Positions 51,421 to 60,040 of a stretch of 64,000 nucleotides of DNA are shown here, in pieces. The DNA is taken from NCBI GenBank assembly GCA_958295815.1, contig OY282374.1, positions 2,624,856 through 2,688,855 on the forward strand, given 5' to 3'. The notes beneath the pieces are model-generated. The model saw nothing but the letters and a program-made list of their open reading frames with translations, ran no database searches and was not told the DNA's origin. Positions within the stretch are counted from its first letter, which is position 1. Every line of letters begins with the position of its first letter. The stretch is from Candidatus Poribacteria bacterium (GTDB lineage: Bacteria; Poribacteria; WGA-4E; WGA-3G). Position numbers and translations under genes: made by a program.

Positions 51421-52434
51421 ATGAACTACGCCCAAGTCTTGAATGAATTGGAAACTTTAGTCAACGACACCTTCACACTCTGGGAACATAACCGTGTCGG
51501 CTTCCAGTGGCGACATTACACATGGAACCACACGATGCGTGTCCGTGCAATGGGGATGGAACTCGGCAAGCGGGAAGGTGGCGACGTGAAGTTGCTTGAA
51601 GTCGCTGGCACCCTGCACGACATCACCAAGCGATACGATGGCGTTATCTTGACTGACGACAACGGACAACGCATCCTCGATCATAACGGCTTCTGGTTAA
51701 ACGAAACGCTCACCCCTGCCGGTCAGAACATCGTCACGGAACTCTACAATAAGCATGACCTACACGGCAAAGTCCATCATGAATCTGGTGCTGTCATCAC
51801 AGAGAACATCTTGGAGATGTACGACTTTGAATCCGATTTCGTAGAAGCCGCAACGGCTGTTGTGCTGGCGCACCTAAAGCCGATGAATCTCACCGCAGAA
51901 GATTTCAAACTGCTCTACAATAGAGTCGAAAACCAGATCCTTTATGATGCCGATACGATGGATCCAAATGTTGGTTATACCGCATTCTTCCGAAATATCC
52001 ATATCCACTCCTATTTCGCACTCCAACGCGGGAATTTCGACCTTGAGGACTACGTCCGCAATCTACCACGCTGGATTAATTCCAAACAGGAATTCGTCGA
52101 CAAACTGCTGACCGAATCTTCTCGTGAAGTTGCCCAAGCCCGACAGGACAGAAATCAGCATCTTTTCTTGCAAATGGTGGATGAATTAGACGATATGGAG
52201 ATAAATCGTAAATACGGTTTACTCGGTATAATTGAATATTTCGTGAGTGTAACTGAAGACCCGCATTTCCTGAACCAACTGGATCATCTGCAAAACGAGT
52301 GGCTTCCACTACGGCAACAATGGCTGGCTGAAGAGGAACAGGATGCATCGGCACGCGACCGGGCACAAGCAGCAATTGATCGTGTTGACGATTTCCTGAC
52401 CCTACTGACCCGCGAAAGCAACGGTGAGATTTAA
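51421..52434 (+). CDS. HD-domain phosphohydrolase-like protein
   Basis: A 337-residue HD-superfamily protein. The metal ligands appear as His37 (WNHTMRVRAM), His66-Asp67 (GTLHDITKRY), a His region at about 120 (HHESG) and Asp176/178 (LYDADTMDP), the normal HD-domain order. The C-terminal third (about 215-337) is alpha-helical without a recognised domain. HD proteins hydrolyse nucleotides or cyclic dinucleotides. AAGGAG precedes ATG 51421, 12 nt after truA. Substrate unknown. Confidence 0.8.
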   Translation: MNYAQVLNELETLVNDTFTLWEHNRVGFQWRHYTWNHTMRVRAMGMELGKREGGDVKLLEVAGTLHDITKRYDGVILTDDNGQRILDHNGFWLNETLTPAGQNIVTELYNKHDLHGKVHHESGAVITENILEMYDFESDFVEAATAVVLAHLKPMNLTAEDFKLLYNRVENQILYDADTMDPNVGYTAFFRNIHIHSYFALQRGNFDLEDYVRNLPRWINSKQEFVDKLLTESSREVAQARQDRNQHLFLQMVDELDDMEINRKYGLLGIIEYFVSVTEDPHFLNQLDHLQNEWLPLRQQWLAEEEQDASARDRAQAAIDRVDDFLTLLTRESNGEI

Positions 52435-52461
52435 GACACAGCATATCAAGGAGGATTTATT

Positions 52462-53325
52462 ATGAATACCTCGACGACCACCGAACACACAGACGTTATC
52501 CAAATCCCGTATCCACAGGAACTCTATCGCTTTGACACGGCTGCCAAGGGAATTTCCGGTGGGTTCCCCGCTGTAACCGAGGCAGATATCGAATACTTTC
52601 ATCGACACGGTTATCTCGTCATCAACGATGCCTTCAGCACTACCGAGGTCGAGGAGGCGTTAGCAGGCATGACACATCTCATGGACGGGAAGTGTCCTGA
52701 CTTCCGAGCAATCCAATTTGAACCGAAACTCGTCAAACAGAAGGACGAGATGGAAAGTGAAGAACGACGTAAAGCCATTAGAAAAGTCTTCAACTATGTA
52801 GACCATGAACCGCGTATGAATGCGATGGCAATCCACTCAGGACTCCTCGGTGTTCTGGAGCAGATTATGGGGGATACGCCTGAACTGTTTCAAGATATGG
52901 CACTCCTCAAACCTCCACGTCACGGATCGGAAAAGCCGTGGCATCAAGATTGCGCCTATTTTAACCTACCGGAAGGAACCACAGTTGTCGGCGTCTGGAT
53001 AGCTTTAGACGAAGCCACGCCTGAAAACGGGTGCATGCACATTATACCCGGATCGCATATCGAGGGACCGATGATCCATTTCAAACGGCGGGATTGGCAG
53101 ATTTGTGATACGGACGTACCGGTAGCACGCGATACGATGGTGCCACTTAAACCGGGTGGATGCCTCTTCTGGCACGGATTGACGCACCACGGAAGTCCTG
53201 TCAATCAATCCGATCAAGGGCGGCGTGCACTACAGTTACACTACAAACCCGAAAGTGCTGTAGAGATCACAACGCAAGAACGCATGGATGTTTACGGCAG
53301 CGAAGGGAAAGATGTAGATTGCTAA
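52462..53325 (+). CDS. Phytanoyl-CoA dioxygenase family protein
   Basis: A 287-residue PhyH-type 2OG/Fe(II) oxygenase. Ligands: His161-x-Asp163 (PWHQDCAYFN) and His242/243 (LTHHGSPVNQ), with Arg254 for 2-oxoglutarate. The signature GVWIALDEATPENGCMHIIPGSH is clear. AAGGAGG precedes ATG 52462. It faces the convergent Gfo/Idh gene with a heptamer inverted repeat between them. Third PhyH-type enzyme in the window. Substrate unknown. Confidence 0.9.
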   Translation: MNTSTTTEHTDVIQIPYPQELYRFDTAAKGISGGFPAVTEADIEYFHRHGYLVINDAFSTTEVEEALAGMTHLMDGKCPDFRAIQFEPKLVKQKDEMESEERRKAIRKVFNYVDHEPRMNAMAIHSGLLGVLEQIMGDTPELFQDMALLKPPRHGSEKPWHQDCAYFNLPEGTTVVGVWIALDEATPENGCMHIIPGSHIEGPMIHFKRRDWQICDTDVPVARDTMVPLKPGGCLFWHGLTHHGSPVNQSDQGRRALQLHYKPESAVEITTQERMDVYGSEGKDVDC

Positions 53326-53332
53326 GTATTGG

Positions 53333-53416
53333 TTATCAGCAGTCGGCTATCAGCTATCAGTAAAATGTTTGCTGAATAAACCAGCGTCCTCTCTACTGAC
53401 TGCTGACTGCCGACTG
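53333..53416. repeat. Inverted heptamer repeat between convergent genes
   Basis: Left: four 7-mers TTATCAG, CAGTCGG, CTATCAG, CTATCAG (53333-53360). Right: CTGACTG, CTGACTG, CCGACTG (53396-53416), whose reverse complement is CAGTCGG, CAGTCAG, CAGTCAG. The arms can pair into an imperfect stem of about 21-27 bp, fitting a bidirectional termination or REP-like element. Confidence 0.6.
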
Positions 53417-53423
53417 CCATTAT

Positions 53424-54476
53424 CTATTTCGTCTGTTCGGGGAATGGTGCGCGGATGTCGTAACGTCCCTCTTCAAATACCGGTAGCATTCCGCCTTCAA
53501 CTAATAGGTCAAGTGGATTCGGGCGCGTCGTAAGCGGGAAGGTGACAACGTCCTTAATACGCAGCGATTCGTAAATCGCCATCAAGATTTCTATCGTGCA
53601 AAGTCCGTGTCTGCCAGCATTACGGTGTTCATCAACATCACCCTCAATCCAAGCTAACAGTTCGTCAAGTTGATTTGGTTCATCTTGGCGTGGCCCGATA
53701 GTCTGCCACCCAGCGGCTTTGCTATTGAGCACTTCAATTGTGCCGTTGTCACCGCGACGGAGTTGTCCATCGTCTCCATAGACAACATCGCCTCGGAGTG
53801 CGGGTTCGGGTAAATCGCTTTCGTAGATGCCTCGGATACCACCTTCAAAGCAGATTTCTGCCATACACAAATCCTCTGTCCGAACCCGACGTTCCCACCG
53901 ATCGGTTCGCCGTGATACCTGTCCGATAAGCCACAACGGATCTGGATCACCAAGGATATAGCGCATTTCGTCAACTTCGTGTGTGCCACGGTTGAGCAAT
54001 CCGTGTCCATCGCGACGAAGCATTGCTTGCGGTTGCCCGATTGCGCCTTCCTGTATTAGCCGACGCGCTTCACAGTTCTGTGGACTAAAACGACGTTGGT
54101 GACCGACCACCAATTTCACGTTGTGCTTATCACAGGCATCCATCATGTCTTGGGCATCGCCAACAGATGCCGCCATCGGCTTTTCGGTAATAACACCGAG
54201 GACACCGCTTTCAGCGGCAGCAATAGTCGGTTCAGCGCGTACACTTTGCCAAGTCGTGATGCTGACGATGTCTAAATCCTCTTTGTCGCACATCTCTCCG
54301 AAATCGGTATAATGCGTTGGAAGCGAAAATTCTTCAGCAAATCTTGCAGCAGAATCCGCGCTGATGTCAGAAGCTGTAACAACTTCCGCACGACCTGTAC
54401 TCGCCCAATTATTTGCATGGGAACGTCCCATACCACCGCACCCAATAATTCCAATACGATATGTTTTATCTGCCAT
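53424..54476 (-). CDS. Gfo/Idh/MocA family oxidoreductase
   Basis: A 350-residue protein. Rossmann start IGIIGCGGMGRSHANNWAST, then ITEKPMAASVGDAQDM (conserved EKP), and a C-terminal domain with GHQRRFSPQNCEARRL and DEMRYILGDPDPLW. NAD(P)-dependent dehydrogenases of this family act on sugars, inositols and sugar acids. ATG 54476; upstream is a 515-bp gap with repeats. Convergent with the PhyH gene. Substrate unknown. Confidence 0.9.
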   Translation of the reverse strand: MADKTYRIGIIGCGGMGRSHANNWASTGRAEVVTASDISADSAARFAEEFSLPTHYTDFGEMCDKEDLDIVSITTWQSVRAEPTIAAAESGVLGVITEKPMAASVGDAQDMMDACDKHNVKLVVGHQRRFSPQNCEARRLIQEGAIGQPQAMLRRDGHGLLNRGTHEVDEMRYILGDPDPLWLIGQVSRRTDRWERRVRTEDLCMAEICFEGGIRGIYESDLPEPALRGDVVYGDDGQLRRGDNGTIEVLNSKAAGWQTIGPRQDEPNQLDELLAWIEGDVDEHRNAGRHGLCTIEILMAIYESLRIKDVVTFPLTTRPNPLDLLVEGGMLPVFEEGRYDIRAPFPEQTK

Positions 54477-54499
54477 CTGTTTTACCTTATCCTTTCTCT

Positions 54500-54521
54500 G
54501 TAGGAGGGGTTTCTAACCCCG
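54500..54521. repeat. Palindromic repeat copy upstream of the Gfo/Idh gene
   Basis: GTAGGAGGGGTTTCTAACCC plus CG, with stem GGGGTT-TCT-AACCCC. Closest relative is the copy at 4691. Confidence 0.7.
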
Positions 54522-54638
54522 ACGCTTTACAAGTACCCATGTAATTATAGATATTACTATGAAAGAAATCGAATCAACATAAGCTTTAGAGAATCACATA
54601 CTATCAAAAATTATATGTCACTACAAGCGAATTCTTTA

Positions 54639-54804
54639 GGGTTATAGGTACTTTGTTATAAGTAATTGGTATAAGCCCACAACCCACAACCCGTATCTTA
54701 TAACCCAAAAAACGCTTATATCAGTCTAATCCGTTACAATTACCACGGGTATTATCTTATAACTCATAACTTATAACCCATAACTTATAACCGATAAATT
54801 ATAA
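54639..54804. repeat. Heptamer tandem repeat with inverted flank
   Basis: Seven uninterrupted 7-mers (CTTATAA, CTCATAA, CTTATAA, CCCATAA, CTTATAA, CCGATAA, ATTATAA) fill 54756-54804. To the left, GGGTTATA (54639-54646) and TATAACCC (54699-54706) form an inverted repeat. Within the 515-bp gap 54477-54991, which has no gene. Confidence 0.65.
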
Positions 54805-54910
54805 TCCAAATAATCATAACGCACCTCAAGCAGATGACATGTAGTATTTTTGACACAACGCCTTTGTGCCTGAACCCTTGTATTTACTATACTTTGTAAC
54901 AAATTCGCAA

Positions 54911-54927
54911 TTGGCATCGTTTATGCA
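54911..54927 (+). promoter_or_regulatory. Weak sigma-54-like site upstream of murA
   Basis: TTGGCATCGTTTATGCA keeps GG-N10-GC spacing (54913-54914, 54925-54926) but deviates from the consensus at three other positions. It may be chance. Confidence 0.25.
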
Positions 54928-54991
54928 ATAGAGTGTGTAAAACCTTTACATTCCCGCGAAAAAGTTATGTAAAGGACCTAAGGAGAAGGAA

Positions 54992-56257
54992 ATGGAAAAA
55001 TTAATTGTCAAAGGTGGAACCCGACTTGAAGGGACGATTCCGACCAGCGGATGCAAAAACGCTGTTCTCCCCATCGCAGTCGCTGCTGCAATCCTCGGCG
55101 ACGGGGTCAGTGTACTCCACAATGTACCGAACCTAACAGATGTCAATACCCTCTGCGCTGTGTTAGAAGGACTTGGCGCAACAACAAAACTCAAAAATTC
55201 AACACTCTATATTGAACCAATAAACCACTTGGAGTACGAAGCACCTTACGAACTTGTACGAAAAATGCGAGCATCCATTTACGTCTTGGGTCCGCTCGTA
55301 GCAAAATTGGGTAAGGCAAAAGTATCCTTTCCAGGAGGCTGCGCTATAGGACCACGACCCATCGACTTACACATCCGCGGGTTGGAACATCTCGGAGCGG
55401 ACGTGACAGTACAGCAGGGATACATTTACGCTCAAGCGGAACGCTTAACCGGTACAGAGATGTATCTTATGGGGCAACACGGACCAAGCGTCGGTGCAAC
55501 AGCCAATATCATGATGGCTGCAACCTTGGCAAAAGGCACTACGGTTATCCGTGGGGCAGCACGCGAAGCACATATCTCCGATCTCGCCCATTTCCTCAAT
55601 GCCATGGGAGCAGATATAGAAGGCATCGGTACATCTGTCCTAACCATCCGTGGGGTCAAGCATCTGCATGGGACCGAACACTCCGTCATCTCGGACGATA
55701 TCGAAGCAGGTACATTCATGGTCGCTGGTGCTATCACGAATGGCGATGTTTATGTTGAAGGTATCACGGAACGACAACTGCCTGCTGTCTCTGAGAAACT
55801 CGTTGAGGCAGGTGTTGAGTTAGATTGGGATAACAACGGCGTGCGCGTCACAACACCTCGTGAACTTAGAGGTATCGATGTCACCACAGAACCCTTCCCC
55901 GGCTTCCCTACAGATATGCAGGCACAAATCATGGGGCTGCTCTGTCTGGCATCCGGGACCAGTGTCATTTCTGAAAATGTTCACACAGATCGGTTCATCC
56001 ACGCCGCAGAACTGAATCGGATGGGGGCAGATATCATGCTGGATGGCAGCAAGGCTGTGATTACCGGTGTATCGAAACTCAGTGGTGCGCCTGTGATGGC
56101 TTCCGATCTGCGCGCTGGTGCGGTTCTCGTTGCAGCTGGAATGGCAGCTGCCGGTGAAACCGTGGTATCACGTGTCTATCACATCGATCGCGGATATGAA
56201 TCCCTCGAGGAGAAACTGAACAACATCGGCGCAAATATTACGAGAGTCAACGACTAA
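54992..56257 (+). CDS. murA: UDP-N-acetylglucosamine 1-carboxyvinyltransferase
   Basis: A 421-residue enzyme for the first committed step of peptidoglycan synthesis, adding enolpyruvate to UDP-GlcNAc. Lys22-Asn23 (SGCKNAVLPI) and the catalytic Cys117 (FPGGCAIGPRPID) are present, so it would be sensitive to fosfomycin. Ending RGYESLEEKLNNIGA is normal. AAGGAG precedes the ATG. Its presence shows a peptidoglycan wall. Confidence 0.95.
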   Translation: MEKLIVKGGTRLEGTIPTSGCKNAVLPIAVAAAILGDGVSVLHNVPNLTDVNTLCAVLEGLGATTKLKNSTLYIEPINHLEYEAPYELVRKMRASIYVLGPLVAKLGKAKVSFPGGCAIGPRPIDLHIRGLEHLGADVTVQQGYIYAQAERLTGTEMYLMGQHGPSVGATANIMMAATLAKGTTVIRGAAREAHISDLAHFLNAMGADIEGIGTSVLTIRGVKHLHGTEHSVISDDIEAGTFMVAGAITNGDVYVEGITERQLPAVSEKLVEAGVELDWDNNGVRVTTPRELRGIDVTTEPFPGFPTDMQAQIMGLLCLASGTSVISENVHTDRFIHAAELNRMGADIMLDGSKAVITGVSKLSGAPVMASDLRAGAVLVAAGMAAAGETVVSRVYHIDRGYESLEEKLNNIGANITRVND

Positions 56258-56288
56258 AAAAAGCAGACACAAAACACGCCACACCGCT

Positions 56289-56307
56289 GGCGAGGTCTAA
56301 CTTCGCC
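56289..56307. repeat. Palindromic repeat copy in the hisD leader
   Basis: GGCGAGGT-CTA-ACTTCGCC, an 8-bp stem with one G-T pair. The flanks (CCGCT before; AGTGT and AATTGT after) resemble those of the lysC-leader copy at 2350. Confidence 0.7.
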
Positions 56308-56373
56308 AACTCTCCAGTGTACACCTAATTGTGGATTTTACCATAAATTAAAATAAGGAATCATTATTCACGG

Positions 56374-57672
56374 ATGTTGCGAATTATTGAAACACATACC
56401 ACAGAGGCTGATGCTTTCCTCTCAAAGCTAAAGGCACGAGGTAAATTGACGGACGACAGTATCTTAAAAACTGTCCGCCGCACCTTGAGCGATGTACAAG
56501 CCGAAGGCGACAAAGCCGTTGTCCGATATACGCGTAAGCTCGATGCCCCGCGTATCTCCGTCAAAGAACTGAAAGTCTCAAGGGAAGAGGTTGGGGAAGC
56601 ATATTTAGAAGTCCCTGACGAGTATATCGACGCAATAACACACGCCCGAACGAATATTGAGCAATTTCACCAAAAGCAGCTGCGAACTTCTTGGATGTCA
56701 ACTGAATCCGATGGCGTTGTCCTTGGGCACTTGATTCGTCCATTGAGGCGTGTCGGGGTTTGTGTCCCATCCGTTAGCCAACTCTTGGTTTCCTCATTAC
56801 TGATGAACGTTATCCCGGCGACAGTCGCTGGTGTTGAAGAAATTGCTGTCTGCATTGCCCCGATGCGGAATCGGAGTATCAACCCTTATATGCTTGTTGC
56901 TGCATCGGAATGTGGTATCCAAGAAATTTACAAATGCGGTGGCGCGCAAGCGGTCGCAGCAATGGCATACGGTACTGACACCATTCCGCCTGTCGATAAA
57001 ATCGTCGGACCCGGGAACCTCTATGTGCAATTCGCCAAAAAAGAGGTATACGGACACGTTGACATAGACAAATTAGCAGGTCCAAGCGAGATCCTCATCA
57101 TCGCTGACAACACAGCCGATCCAGATTACGTCGCCGCCGACCTTATCTCGCAAGCCGAGCACGGACCCGATTGTGCTGCGATTCTTATTACACCATCTAT
57201 TGGATTCGCCGAACAGGTCAAAACAGCTATCGAAGTGCAAGGTGAATCTTTACCTCGCCATGATCTCCTTACCCAAGCATTTGAAAATTACGGTGTTGCT
57301 TTCATCACCGCAGATATAAGCGAAGCCGTCGCTTTTGCGAACGAAATCGCCCCAGAACACCTTGAACTGCATATTGAGAACCCGATGGACCGGATCGGAG
57401 ATGTCCTGAATGCTGGAGCTATCTTCGTTGGTCCTTATTCCCCAGAAGCAGTTGGTGATTACATTGCGGGTCCCAACCACATTCTTCCGACAGGCACTGC
57501 GGCACGCTATGCTTCTCCACTCAGCGTTGACGATTTTCTGAAGAAGACGAGCCTAATCTCTTATACCAAGACCGCACTGGCGAAAGTTACACCATCGGTT
57601 GCCAAGCTTGCGGAGGTCGAAGGACTTGAAGGGCATGCCGCCGCTATGAAAATCCGTCTTGAAGAAGATTAA
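56374..57672 (+). CDS. hisD: Histidinol dehydrogenase
   Basis: A 432-residue enzyme for the last two steps of histidine synthesis. Family segments include RRVGVCVPS, KCGGAQAVAAMAYGTDTIPP, VDKIVGPGN, DLISQAEHGPDC (Gln and His zinc region), GPYSPEAVGDYIAGPNHILP, and LEGHAAAMKIR (distal His). Length is normal. No near Shine-Dalgarno to ATG 56374. No other his gene is next to it. Confidence 0.94.
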   Translation: MLRIIETHTTEADAFLSKLKARGKLTDDSILKTVRRTLSDVQAEGDKAVVRYTRKLDAPRISVKELKVSREEVGEAYLEVPDEYIDAITHARTNIEQFHQKQLRTSWMSTESDGVVLGHLIRPLRRVGVCVPSVSQLLVSSLLMNVIPATVAGVEEIAVCIAPMRNRSINPYMLVAASECGIQEIYKCGGAQAVAAMAYGTDTIPPVDKIVGPGNLYVQFAKKEVYGHVDIDKLAGPSEILIIADNTADPDYVAADLISQAEHGPDCAAILITPSIGFAEQVKTAIEVQGESLPRHDLLTQAFENYGVAFITADISEAVAFANEIAPEHLELHIENPMDRIGDVLNAGAIFVGPYSPEAVGDYIAGPNHILPTGTAARYASPLSVDDFLKKTSLISYTKTALAKVTPSVAKLAEVEGLEGHAAAMKIRLEED

Positions 57673-57704
57673 GTCTGTCTCTATGACGAGAGAAACCCTA
57701 TAAG

Positions 57705-58394
57705 ATGCTCCTCATTCCACTTAGTTTACTGTTCCACCTTTCTCAGCCTAACATATCCCCCGTCGCTACATTTTCAATCGTCGGATATGACGCAGAAACC
57801 GGTGCCCTCGGAATTGCCGTGCAATCCAAATTTTTCGCAGTTGGTTCAGTTGTGCCGTGGGCAGAAGCCGGTGTTGGCGCGATTGCGACGCAATCTTACG
57901 CAAATACGACTTATGGACCTAACGGCTTAAAACTGCTCAATAGTGGACTTTCCGCAGAACAGACCCTCGAACGTCTCGTCGCCGAGGATCAGGGACGCGC
58001 AACGCGACAGGTAGGCATCGTTGATGCCAAAGGCAATGTCGCTAACTACACAGGCGATGAATGTAACGAATGGGCAGGGGCGGTCTCAGGTGAAAACTAC
58101 ACGGCGCAAGGCAACATCCTCGCCGGTGAAGAAGTCGTCAAGGCGATGGGCAAAGCGTTTGAGGAAACAGAAGGTGAGCTGGCAGATAAATTAATGGCAT
58201 CACTTTTCGCTGGACAAGAGGCAGGCGGCGACACACGCGGACAACAGTCAGCGGCATTGCTTGTTGTTCAAGCGCACAGCGGCTACGGCGGTTTCAACGA
58301 CCGGTATATCGATCTGCGCGTAGATGACGCAGAGAAGCCGATTGAAGAGCTTCAGCGGTTATTGGAAATTCACAAGGAATGGGTGCCACGGTAG
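57705..58394 (+). CDS. DUF1028 family protein
   Basis: A 229-residue Ntn-hydrolase-like protein of DUF1028: TFSIVGYDAETGALGIAVQS, then VGAIATQSYANTTYGPNGLK, VGIVDAKGNVANYTGDECNE, and DTRGQQSAALLVVQAHSGYG. The first 20 residues are hydrophobic and could be a signal. Function of the family is unknown though it resembles amidohydrolases of the Ntn fold. 32 nt after hisD, same strand. Confidence 0.82.
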   Translation: MLLIPLSLLFHLSQPNISPVATFSIVGYDAETGALGIAVQSKFFAVGSVVPWAEAGVGAIATQSYANTTYGPNGLKLLNSGLSAEQTLERLVAEDQGRATRQVGIVDAKGNVANYTGDECNEWAGAVSGENYTAQGNILAGEEVVKAMGKAFEETEGELADKLMASLFAGQEAGGDTRGQQSAALLVVQAHSGYGGFNDRYIDLRVDDAEKPIEELQRLLEIHKEWVPR

Positions 58395-58415
58395 GAACAG
58401 TGTTAGTAATGTATA

Positions 58416-58898
58416 TCACTCATCTAACACAAGTGGCGGGCGTTTAAAACGGGATCGAATCTGGTTCGCTGCTGACAGGACCACTGGCACGCGAACAAGA
58501 CGACGTTCTAACCGTCGCTTACCCGGAAAATCGCTGATTATCAGTCCCGTCAAAATTGTCAAAATACCTTGACCAGGTATCCCAGGCAGAGACAGAAGTA
58601 TCCCGACAATAACAAGCAGCCCACCGAATAAGTTTTTCAGGGAAGACAAACAGATACGATAAACAGGATTCTTGATGCGTCGAATCCGTTTTCTTGTCCT
58701 GAAATAGTCAGAAGGCAAGGACATGAGTAACATTGTAGTACCGGCAATGCTTGCGATGAAACTTAGCGCAGAGAAAATAGCGAGTAAAACCCAATGTTCC
58801 ATAAACCAGTTACTAAGCATATGCCAGTAAACTTCTAAGTCAATAAACGACAAGAAAGTTTCCCCCAGTACATCATCGACGCGAAACAGCACCGCCAT
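58416..58898 (-). CDS. Small membrane protein (PGPGW-like)
   Basis: About 160 residues with two membrane-helix pairs: WVLLAIFSALSFIASIAGTT, then LLVIVGILLSLPGIPGQGIL-TILTGLII, followed by basic C terminus FPGKRRLERRLVRVP. This matches small inner-membrane proteins with a central PG-rich loop. Start uncertain: ATG 58898 overlaps the upstream SDR gene; a TTG at 58853 with a G-rich stretch upstream is also possible. Function unknown. Confidence 0.65.
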   Translation of the reverse strand: MAVLFRVDDVLGETFLSFIDLEVYWHMLSNWFMEHWVLLAIFSALSFIASIAGTTMLLMSLPSDYFRTRKRIRRIKNPVYRICLSSLKNLFGGLLVIVGILLSLPGIPGQGILTILTGLIISDFPGKRRLERRLVRVPVVLSAANQIRSRFKRPPLVLDE

Positions 58899-59646
58899 CA
58901 ATAGTTATAATATCGCCACTAATATAGGCGGCTTCATCAGAGGCGAGAAATAATACTGAACCAATATAATCCCATACCGTTGCGCCGCGTTCAAGCGGAG
59001 GCGCGTCCGGTGAAGCTAACGGTAAATCGGGTAGGGTGTCATCGTCAGGCAGGTTTTGTGAAGCATTCATACCGGTTGGAGCCCCTCCACCCGGAGCTAC
59101 GGCGTTTACCGTGATACCGTGCGGACGAAGTTCCAATGCCAAACTTCGGGTCAGTCGATTTAGTGCCGCTTTACTTACACAATAACTGAGTACCCCAACG
59201 TGCGATTCCTCGGCATAGATAGACGAATTGTTGATAATACGTCCACGTATCTCACGATCTATCATCACTTTAGCGACCGCCTGTGCGCACAGCAGACACC
59301 CCTTCACATTAACCGCCATCACCTTATCAAATAATTCCGGTGTAAGCTCAAACAGGGACTGTCTACCGAGAATTCCAGCGTTATTAAATAAAATATCAAT
59401 CCGCTCAAAGGTCTCAACGGCTGTATCTACAGCGTCTTGAACCTGCTCAGGCATGGTAACATCCAACGGGACGGCGATAGCACGTCCACCTATGGCACGT
59501 ACTTCCGCTGCAACAGCAGTAGCACTTCTACCACCGGCGACGACCACAGCGGCACCCTCTCGCGCAAATGCCAAACACGCAGCCCTTCCAATACCTAAGG
59601 GGCCGCCTCCACCTGTTACAAACGCGACTTTATTTTCAAAACGCAT
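58873..59646 (-). CDS. SDR-family oxidoreductase
   Basis: A 257-residue short-chain dehydrogenase. NAD(P) motif TGGGGPLGIG (11-20), NNAG (88-91), catalytic Ser about 141-142 (INNSSIYAEE), Tyr155 and Lys159 (YCVSK). The C-terminal end GDIITIDGGAVSRR is typical. AGAGGAG lies before ATG 59646. Substrate unknown; many such proteins reduce 3-ketoacyl or sugar substrates. Confidence 0.9.
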   Translation of the reverse strand: MRFENKVAFVTGGGGPLGIGRAACLAFAREGAAVVVAGGRSATAVAAEVRAIGGRAIAVPLDVTMPEQVQDAVDTAVETFERIDILFNNAGILGRQSLFELTPELFDKVMAVNVKGCLLCAQAVAKVMIDREIRGRIINNSSIYAEESHVGVLSYCVSKAALNRLTRSLALELRPHGITVNAVAPGGGAPTGMNASQNLPDDDTLPDLPLASPDAPPLERGATVWDYIGSVLFLASDEAAYISGDIITIDGGAVSRR

Positions 59647-59791
59647 CTGCTGCTCCTCTTTAGAGGATTCCTGTCCTCTGTTTCTTCTATAAATTTACAC
59701 TATTCTATCATAACGTCCTTAACATTGCAAAGTTTCAGACGATTTTATAGCGTCAGTATGATGAATGATAAAAATTTCAATAACCTGTGGG

Positions 59792-59810
59792 ATAGGTTTC
59801 TAAGCCCTAT
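59792..59810. repeat. Degenerate palindromic repeat and short repeats in a gene-free gap
   Basis: ATAGGTTTCTAAGCCCTAT is a decayed copy of the palindrome (stem ATAGG-CCTAT), preceded by GTGGG. Just after, AATCCTG-like units recur at 59824-59866. The gap 59647-60040 has no gene. Confidence 0.45.
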
Positions 59811-59929
59811 ACACTTCTCAGACAATCCTGGCAATCCTTGAATCCAGTAATCCTGGTTCTGACAATCTTGCTTAACTGATAACCAACAACCATTTCTCCA
59901 AGAACCCATAACCCTCTATAAATTTTCAC

Positions 59930-59958
59930 TTGACAAACTTTGGTAAAAAAATTATTAT
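59930..59958 (+). promoter_or_regulatory. Possible promoter for the PQQ-like propeller gene
   Basis: TTGACA (59930-59935), 17-nt spacer, TATTAT (59953-59958). Start of the gene is about 80 nt downstream. Confidence 0.45.
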
Positions 59959-60040
59959 AATTATTATAACCTATGACGCATCCCAAAACGTCAAATATTT
60001 AAGCATAACTTAGCATTTCATATAAAAAAAGGATTTTATA

